From the NCBI GenBank assembly GCA_020466095.1, contig CM035806.1:162171379-162235378 (forward strand): a stretch of DNA of 64,000 nucleotides. The letters are read 5' to 3'. The notes under the pieces are model-generated. The model saw only the letters and a list, made by a program, of their open reading frames with translations, ran no database searches and was not told the origin of the DNA. This stretch comes from Chlorops oryzae. Its lineage: Eukaryota > Arthropoda > Insecta > Diptera > Chloropidae. How positions within the stretch are numbered: the stretch's first letter is position 1; every line of letters starts with the position of its first letter. This document shows, piece by piece, positions 63,822 through 64,000 of the stretch. The translations under genes and the position numbers were made by a program.

Positions 63822-63975
63822 GTGTTTCTGCGTGCTAAAGTTCAAGCGAATAAATGGATTAAAAATATGGAAAAAGCTAATAACCTTCAAGTTATTAAGG
63901 AGAGTGATTCGAATTATATGCAAGTGCTTGAACTGGCTATGGCATACGGTAGTCCAGTGCTTCTGGAGAATGTTG
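16226..63975 (+). CDS. axonemal dynein heavy chain, single-headed inner-arm type (50 exons, 3' end outside window)
   Basis: ATP-driven microtubule motor of the ciliary/flagellar axoneme; in flies mostly expected in sperm tails and chordotonal cilia. Exons: 16226-16457, 16527-16730, 16912-17000, 17540-17646, 17853-17929, 18107-18254, 19444-19563, 19700-19869, 19971-20150, 20237-20348, 20446-20652, 20835-21056, 21133-21304, 22121-22335, 23959-24149, 24241-24425, 25234-25351, 26696-26843, 26948-27105, 27360-27426, 28585-29205, 29380-29649, 32153-32257, 32362-32532, 32656-32803, 32870-32968, 33919-34033, 34375-34543, 35245-35438, 39481-39683, 39825-40012, 40214-40384, 40493-41083, 41166-41280, 45083-45510, 45647-45718, 45789-45932, 46108-46290, 47530-47735, 48644-48961, 51228-51459, 51746-51871, 54464-54624, 55532-55792, 55862-55981, 56576-57121, 57215-57526, 57654-57801, 63520-63730, 63841-63975. 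The ATG at 16226 follows an in-frame TAA. Every junction is GT-AG and in phase except exon 3-4. About 3,295 residues are present; the family is usually 4,000-4,300. Motifs favour the DNAH3/7/12 group (Dhc36C/Dhc62B in Drosophila); the exact orthologue is unresolved. Confidence 0.95.
17382..17491. mobile_element. short inverted-repeat remnant in intron 3
   Basis: CAGAGAAACCTCTC at the left and GAGAGGTTTCACTG at the right are inverted with one or two mismatches. A similar terminus (CAGTGAAACCCC) appears at 26524. Confidence 0.5.
17540..22335 (+). CDS. dynein heavy chain exons 4-14: N-terminal tail
   Basis: Residues about 176-751 of the same gene, in eleven exons. Exon 4 (17540-17646) reads [20 protein letters not shown] and is clearly coding in one frame only. 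Exon 5 (17853-17929) is a 77-nt basic exon that I placed because its phase (0 in, 2 out) is the only way found to join exon 4 to exon 6 (18107-18254). Exons 7-14 join without conflict; typical segments are [15 protein letters not shown] (exon 7) and [19 protein letters not shown] (exon 11). Exon 12 carries an acidic run ([11 protein letters not shown]). The sequence is largely helical and hydrophobic-patterned, as expected of the elongated tail. Intron 13 (21305-22120) is filled with a TATCA-type array. Confidence 0.85.
18436..18680. repeat. decayed CTGTTCA-phrase repeats in intron 6
   Basis: The phrases CCTGTTCATGTTACCGAGG and CTGTTCACACTAACGAG alternate three times (about 18440-18475, 18550-18590, 18638-18680), with a further CTGTTCA-like copy near 18900. 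Confidence 0.65.
19056..19229. mobile_element. TTA-flanked hairpin MITE in intron 6
   Basis: Arms of about 70 bp, from AGGCTGTAGTACATGAGATG to its complement. TTA duplications lie at 19053-19055 and 19230-19232. The loop contains an inner inverted repeat around TTCTGACGTCA. Confidence 0.88.
21305..21980 (+). repeat. TATCA-type satellite-like array in intron 13
   Basis: Dense ATATCATATC / TATCA repeats with irregular phase fill most of the intron between exons 13 and 14, most regular at 21535-21760. Flanks decay gradually, indicating local expansion rather than insertion. Confidence 0.93.
22515..22540 (+). repeat. GT microsatellite in intron 14
   Basis: About 11 GT units. Similar short GT/CA tracts occur at 46326-46344, 47762-47795 and 63790-63819. 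Confidence 0.9.
23454..23687. mobile_element. inverted-repeat MITE with 9-bp target duplication in intron 14
   Basis: Ends CATGATACAAGAAAACAAGA and its complement match for about 31 bp. GTTGCTTAC precedes the element (23445-23453) and follows it (23688-23696) exactly. The long duplication and CATGAT start suggest a P-like or Mutator-like origin; the superfamily is not settled. Confidence 0.88.
23959..27426 (+). CDS. dynein heavy chain exons 15-20: distal tail leading into the linker
   Basis: Residues about 752-1040. Exons are 23959-24149, 24241-24425, 25234-25351, 26696-26843, 26948-27105 and 27360-27426; all six junctions keep phase. Exon 19 contains [14 protein letters not shown] and exon 20 (67 nt) contains [19 protein letters not shown], the segment that in dyneins leads into the linker (DHC_N2) domain. 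The helical, charged composition (for example [19 protein letters not shown]) fits the tail/linker boundary. The interrupting introns carry two hAT-like MITEs, one 9-bp-duplication MITE and other repeats but no competing coding sequence. Confidence 0.88.
24912..25155. mobile_element. hAT-type MITE with perfect 8-bp duplication in intron 16
   Basis: Ends CAGGGCTCGGATTTTG and CAAAATCCGAGCCCTG; arms stay complementary for about 45 bp. ATTATCAC lies at 24904-24911 and 25156-25163. Terminus related to the element at 14590-15790. Confidence 0.93.
25846..26389. mobile_element. palindromic hAT-type MITE with 8-bp duplication in intron 17
   Basis: The whole 544 bp is a long imperfect palindrome with ends CAAGGACGTAGCCAGAGAAA and its near complement. 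GGCAAAGG flanks both sides (25838-25845, 26390-26397). The centre has ACTAGTCC and GGACCAGTTTGGAACTAG. The element at 30047-31326 is the same family. Confidence 0.92.
27455..28212 (+). mobile_element. mini-me/DINE-like (GTCY)n element in intron 20
   Basis: Starts near ATACCCGACACAGAC and ends GTGTGTCGGGTATAA, an inverted pair. The centre is the GACAGACGGACA array (27874-28076), preceded by TCCTTCGATAAGAAAACTGT and followed by GGCTAAATCGAAT. A related fragment with the same lead-in (AAGAAAACTGTATACAAACA) lies at 58123-58160. In Drosophila such a (GTCY)n core marks mini-me/DINE-type elements. Assignment here is by resemblance. Confidence 0.7.
27874..28076 (+). repeat. GACAGACGGACA minisatellite
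   Basis: About 200 bp of 4-bp units GACA and GACG in mostly regular order, with two small interruptions (GAGAGACGAACA). It is open in several frames on both strands, which explains spurious long open frames here. Confidence 0.95.
28585..34033 (+). CDS. dynein heavy chain exons 21-27: linker domain
   Basis: Residues about 1041-1550. The linker is the lever that swings across the AAA ring in the power stroke. Exon 21 (28585-29205, 621 nt) has the family signature [18 protein letters not shown]; exon 22 (29380-29649) has [20 protein letters not shown] followed by [11 protein letters not shown], nearly invariant in axonemal dyneins. Exons 23-27 (32153-32257, 32362-32532, 32656-32803, 32870-32968, 33919-34033) carry [20 protein letters not shown] and [19 protein letters not shown], the lead-in to AAA1. 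Intron 22 (2.5 kb) holds three transposons, one nested in another; intron 26 holds a TTTCTC array ending about 60 bp before exon 27. Confidence 0.95.
29739..30010. mobile_element. hAT-type MITE with perfect 8-bp duplication in intron 22
   Basis: Ends CAGGGGTCGGCA and TGCCGATCCCTG. ATCTAAAT flanks both sides (29731-29738, 30011-30018). Confidence 0.92.
30283..30355 (+). repeat. tRNA-like module 1 in the nested element
   Basis: TAGCTCAGTTGTTTAAG fits a pol III A-box and GGGTTCTATCCC-like GGTTCTATCCC a B-box, with tRNA spacing. Acceptor-stem pairing is poor, so it is unlikely to be a functional tRNA. Confidence 0.6.
30588..30660 (+). repeat. tRNA-like module 2 in the nested element
   Basis: TTTAGCGTAATGGTTAAGAC (A-box-like) and GGTTCAAGGC (B-box-like) are spaced as in a tRNA, with an anticodon-arm-like TTCGCCCAGCGAA hairpin between. 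Acceptor stem not convincing. Confidence 0.6.
32988..33855 (+). repeat. TTTCTC pyrimidine array in intron 26
   Basis: About 870 bp of pure C/T on the coding strand, mainly TTTCTCTC units with drift to CTTTTCTC toward the 3' end. It ends about 60 bp before exon 27. It creates very long open frames in several frames (Ser/Phe/Leu on +, Arg/Glu/Lys on -), which are artefacts. Confidence 0.97.
34375..40012 (+). CDS. dynein heavy chain exons 28-31: AAA1 (main ATPase site)
   Basis: Residues about 1551-1801. Exon 28 (34375-34543) carries the Walker A loop [14 protein letters not shown] at about residue 1,567 and the sensor-like [11 protein letters not shown]. Exon 29 (35245-35438) carries Walker B as [20 protein letters not shown] and ends in FITMNPG. 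Exon 30 (39481-39683) continues [20 protein letters not shown], including the arginine-rich segment, and [15 protein letters not shown]. Exon 31 (39825-40012) has [18 protein letters not shown] and LFPGIELP; the last two resemble DNAH3/7/12 more than DNAH1. All catalytic residues are intact, so this site should hydrolyse ATP. Intron 29 is 4.0 kb. Confidence 0.97.
35439..39480 (+). other. intron 29 (4.0 kb), non-coding
   Basis: Between AAA1 exons 29 and 30. It holds AT-rich sequence, a CA run at 35582-35597, a possible tRNA-like B-box (GATTCGAATCCC near 37698), a CAGGGTGTCTGG terminus at 36584, and the hairpin MITE at 39113-39238. No second gene is seen on either strand. Confidence 0.75.
39113..39238. 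mobile_element. 126-bp hairpin MITE with 8-bp duplication in intron 29
   Basis: Ends GGCAATTCTATTTGAAGAG and (reverse complement) GGCGATTCTGATTGAAGAG are flanked by TTAGACTA at 39105-39112 and 39239-39246. The arms are about 45 bp. Confidence 0.88.
40214..41280 (+). CDS. dynein heavy chain exons 32-34: AAA2
   Basis: Residues about 1802-2094. Exon 32 (40214-40384) carries the Walker A loop [12 protein letters not shown] at about residue 1,848. Exon 33 (40493-41083, 591 nt) has the long conserved core with [58 protein letters not shown] and [18 protein letters not shown]. Exon 34 (41166-41280) ends AAA2 with [13 protein letters not shown]. In dyneins AAA2 binds ATP but is thought not to hydrolyse it. 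The match in GEIIQMT and [10 protein letters not shown] supports the DNAH3/7/12 group. Intron 34 (3.8 kb) follows. Confidence 0.96.
41618..41905 (+). repeat. CT-rich array in intron 34
   Basis: Pyrimidine-rich coding strand of CTCTTT / CTATTTCT phrases, less regular than the arrays of introns 26 and 40. Confidence 0.85.
42081..42419. mobile_element. inverted-repeat element in intron 34
   Basis: Ends ACCTTGAGTGGACCA and TGGTCCACTCAAGGT are an exact inverted pair. A diverged copy of the right end (AGTCCACTTAAGGTGAC) appears at 42769. No target duplication identified. Confidence 0.65.
43560..44131. mobile_element. CCCAGC-family composite element with tRNA-like module
   Basis: Ends CCCAGCTGGAAA and TTTTCCTGCTGGG are flanked by TAA (43557-43559, 44132-44134). 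The interior shares reverse-complement blocks with 58519-59056. A tRNA-like module sits at 43725-43787, with A-box-like GTTAGCATGAAGTGG and B-box GGGTTCGATCCC. Confidence 0.8.
44458..44685. mobile_element. 228-bp MITE in intron 34
   Basis: Ends ACAGCCCTATTCTAAATATT and (reverse complement) ACAGCCCTATTTTAAATGAA, with inner CCCGGG motifs on both sides. A half copy with the same end (CAGCCCCATTCTAAACG) lies at 48059-48190 in intron 39. Confidence 0.8.
45083..48961 (+). CDS. dynein heavy chain exons 35-40: AAA3
   Basis: Residues about 2095-2544. Exon 35 (45083-45510) has the regulatory-site P-loop [12 protein letters not shown] at about residue 2,199. Exon 36 (45647-45718, 72 nt) reads [19 protein letters not shown]. 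Exon 37 (45789-45932) holds Walker B ([20 protein letters not shown]) and [10 protein letters not shown]. Exon 38 (46108-46290) has [17 protein letters not shown], where most relatives have a CAMGPPGGGRN-type loop; that Pro/Arg loop is changed here. Exon 39 (47530-47735) has [20 protein letters not shown], and exon 40 (48644-48961) ends [13 protein letters not shown]. All junctions are in phase. Confidence 0.95.
46717..46970. mobile_element. inverted-repeat MITE in intron 38
   Basis: Ends ATATCGCACCCTGGCAACTA and its complement match over about 35 bp. Probable TA target. The upstream 46688-46716 segment resembles 13986-14025. Confidence 0.82.
49178..50360 (+). repeat. TTTCTC pyrimidine array in intron 40
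   Basis: About 1.2 kb of nearly pure C/T on the coding strand, most regular (CTCTCTTT) from 49420 to 50350. Same unit family and orientation as the intron 26 array, 16 kb upstream. A 440-codon open frame across it is an artefact. Confidence 0.97.
50729..51060 (+). pseudogene. interrupted open frame of unknown origin in intron 40
   Basis: One frame stays open from about 50723 to 50950 ([18 protein letters not shown]...), stops once at TAG (50948-50950), then continues open for about 36 more codons ([20 protein letters not shown]...). The composition looks like protein rather than intron, but it is not dynein and I recognise no family. It may be a decayed transposon, retrocopy or other inserted gene fragment. 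Confidence 0.4.
51228..55981 (+). CDS. dynein heavy chain exons 41-45: AAA4
   Basis: Residues about 2545-2844. Exon 41 (51228-51459) carries the nucleotide loop as [16 protein letters not shown] at about residue 2,561; axonemal dyneins normally read GGSGRQSLTRLA here, so the Gln-Ser-Leu step is changed to Arg-Ser-Ser. Walker B is VFLFTDSQ at the exon end. Exon 42 (51746-51871) has [16 protein letters not shown]. Exon 43 (54464-54624) has [20 protein letters not shown] then LINCCTIDW. Exon 44 (55532-55792) contains an insertion of about 35-40 acidic/polar residues (around [20 protein letters not shown]) where vertebrate relatives are shorter. Exon 45 (55862-55981) has [15 protein letters not shown]. 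Confidence 0.95.
52513..53085. mobile_element. hAT-type element with perfect 8-bp duplication in intron 42
   Basis: Ends CAGTGTTGGAAAA and TTTTCCAACACTG. GTACACAT flanks both sides (52505-52512, 53086-53093). Inside, GTACCTAA motifs recur in opposite orientations, and a CCCAGTCGG motif at 52597 suggests a degenerate CCCAGC-family insertion. Confidence 0.92.
54688..55105 (+). repeat. TATCTTATC array in intron 43
   Basis: A 9-10-bp unit (CTATCTTAT) repeats with high fidelity at 54780-54960 and decays at both ends. It starts about 60 bp after exon 43. Confidence 0.96.
55285..55455 (+). mobile_element. degenerate mini-me-like fragment in intron 43
   Basis: TTTATACCCAGCGTAACGAG, then CGCGTCCGTCTGTCCGCC, a pattern common in fly (GTCY)-bearing elements. 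No terminal structure was resolved. Confidence 0.45.
56032..56520 (+). repeat. purine-rich (GA) tract in intron 45
   Basis: The coding strand is A/G-rich here (AGAGCGAGATAGAGCGAGAT and similar), the opposite strand bias from the C/T arrays of introns 26, 34 and 40. Confidence 0.85.
56576..57801 (+). CDS. dynein heavy chain exons 46-48: stalk coiled coil and microtubule-binding tip
   Basis: Residues about 2845-3180. Exon 46 (56576-57121) encodes coiled-coil strand 1 ([18 protein letters not shown], then an Ala-rich heptad region) and the start of the microtubule-binding domain, with [27 protein letters not shown] and [13 protein letters not shown]. Exon 47 (57215-57526) finishes the tip ([20 protein letters not shown]) and encodes coiled-coil strand 2 ([19 protein letters not shown]). 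Exon 48 (57654-57801) leads back to the ring with [17 protein letters not shown] and [17 protein letters not shown]. The two strands are of similar length, as needed for the registry-shift signalling along the stalk. Confidence 0.96.
57596..57630 (+). repeat. TA microsatellite in intron 47
   Basis: About 13 TA units, ending only about 25 bp before the acceptor of exon 48. Confidence 0.9.
58519..59056. mobile_element. CCCAGC-family composite element, second tRNA-bearing copy
   Basis: Ends CCCAGCAGGAAAG and ATTTGCCTGCTGGG; flanks TAT and TAA (one mismatch). It shares inverted blocks with 43560-44131 (for example GACATTTGTAC and the TTCCAGGG/CCCAGGAAG area). A minus-strand tRNA-like module lies at 58805-58876. 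Confidence 0.78.
58805..58876 (-). repeat. tRNA-like module within the CCCAGC-family element
   Basis: On the minus strand GGCGTAGTGGATAGAATGC acts as an A-box-like stretch and GAGTTCGCTTCC as a B-box, with an anticodon-arm-like segment between. One or two B-box positions are off consensus, so a SINE-type or pseudo-tRNA is more likely than an active tRNA. Confidence 0.5.
60144..60576. mobile_element. CCCAAGCG-ended MITE with internal direct repeats in intron 48
   Basis: Ends CCCAAGCGACACAACTT and TCTGTGTCGCTTGGG. The interior is built from diverged copies of AAGAGTTCTTTGAAAGACT in both orientations. Confidence 0.8.
61482..62876. mobile_element. TTAGGGTGTCC-ended element (1.4 kb) in intron 48
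   Basis: CATTAGGGTGTCC at the left and GGACACCCTAATG at the right are an exact inverted pair. Interior has no transposase. A single similar end (ATAGGGTGTCACAAAA) lies in intron 14 at 22938. Confidence 0.75.
63520..63975 (+). CDS. dynein heavy chain exons 49-50: start of AAA5
   Basis: Residues about 3180-3295. Exon 49 (63520-63730) joins exon 48 in phase 0 and reads ...[18 protein letters not shown], then [20 protein letters not shown] and RFPLMIDPQ. Exon 50 (63841-63975) reads [20 protein letters not shown] and ends at LLENVG before a GTATGT donor at 63976. The acceptor of exon 49 (AACAAG before TAT) has a weak pyrimidine tract but gives a gap-free 19-residue alignment with the family pattern from GFFT to ELC. 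The remaining part of AAA5, AAA6 and the C-terminal cap lie beyond 64000. Confidence 0.93.
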
Positions 63976-64000
63976 GTATGTAAGATTATTTTTTATTTAA

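Noticed and set aside
1..64000. prokaryotic-style systems (CRISPR, operons, defence islands)
   Set aside because: Introns, spliced dynein exons, MITEs and satellites show eukaryotic DNA; the repeats are microsatellites or transposons, not spacer arrays.

Overview
This window is insect (dipteran) nuclear DNA. It is AT-rich and gene-poor, with GT-AG introns, many short inverted-repeat transposons (MITEs) and microsatellites, and a (GTCY)n element typical of higher flies. I see no bacterial genes, operons or CRISPR arrays. The species cannot be fixed from sequence alone; a schizophoran fly is the best guess.

Only one convincing gene is present: an axonemal dynein heavy chain on the + strand. 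It starts at 16226 and runs off the right edge. I rebuilt 50 exons (about 9.9 kb of coding sequence, roughly 3,295 residues) by carrying codon phase across each splice junction; all but one junction closes with canonical GT-AG sites. In order, the protein has a long N-terminal tail (16226-27426), the linker (28585-34033), AAA1 with its catalytic P-loop (34375-40012), AAA2 (40214-41280), AAA3 (45083-48961), AAA4 (51228-55981), the stalk with the microtubule-binding tip (56576-57801) and the beginning of AAA5 (63520-63975). AAA6 and the C-terminal domain lie beyond the window. Motifs and spacing point to the single-headed inner-arm group (vertebrate DNAH3/DNAH7/DNAH12; Drosophila Dhc36C/Dhc62B). 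I could not choose among these, so no symbol is given.

The 16 kb upstream of the gene is transposon country. It has a cluster of TTAA-flanked piggyBac-type elements, TA-flanked hairpin MITEs, a fold-back element, a 3.1 kb element with roughly 0.4 kb inverted arms, and a hAT element with a perfect 8-bp duplication that contains another element. One piggyBac-type insertion sits in one arm of the 3.1 kb inverted repeat, and the other arm keeps the empty TTAA site.

The introns are enlarged by three kinds of material. The first is simple-sequence arrays: TATCA in intron 13, TTTCTC in introns 26 and 40, CT-rich in intron 34, TATCTTATC in intron 43, and GACAGACG in intron 20. The second is MITEs with intact target-site duplications. 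The third is composite inverted-repeat elements that carry tRNA-like (A-box/B-box) modules. Satellite-filled introns in a sperm dynein recall the Y-loop dynein genes of Drosophila; that link is inference. The most notable oddities are the unresolved exon 3-4 phase break, the altered AAA4 P-loop, and the composite tRNA-like/inverted-repeat elements.
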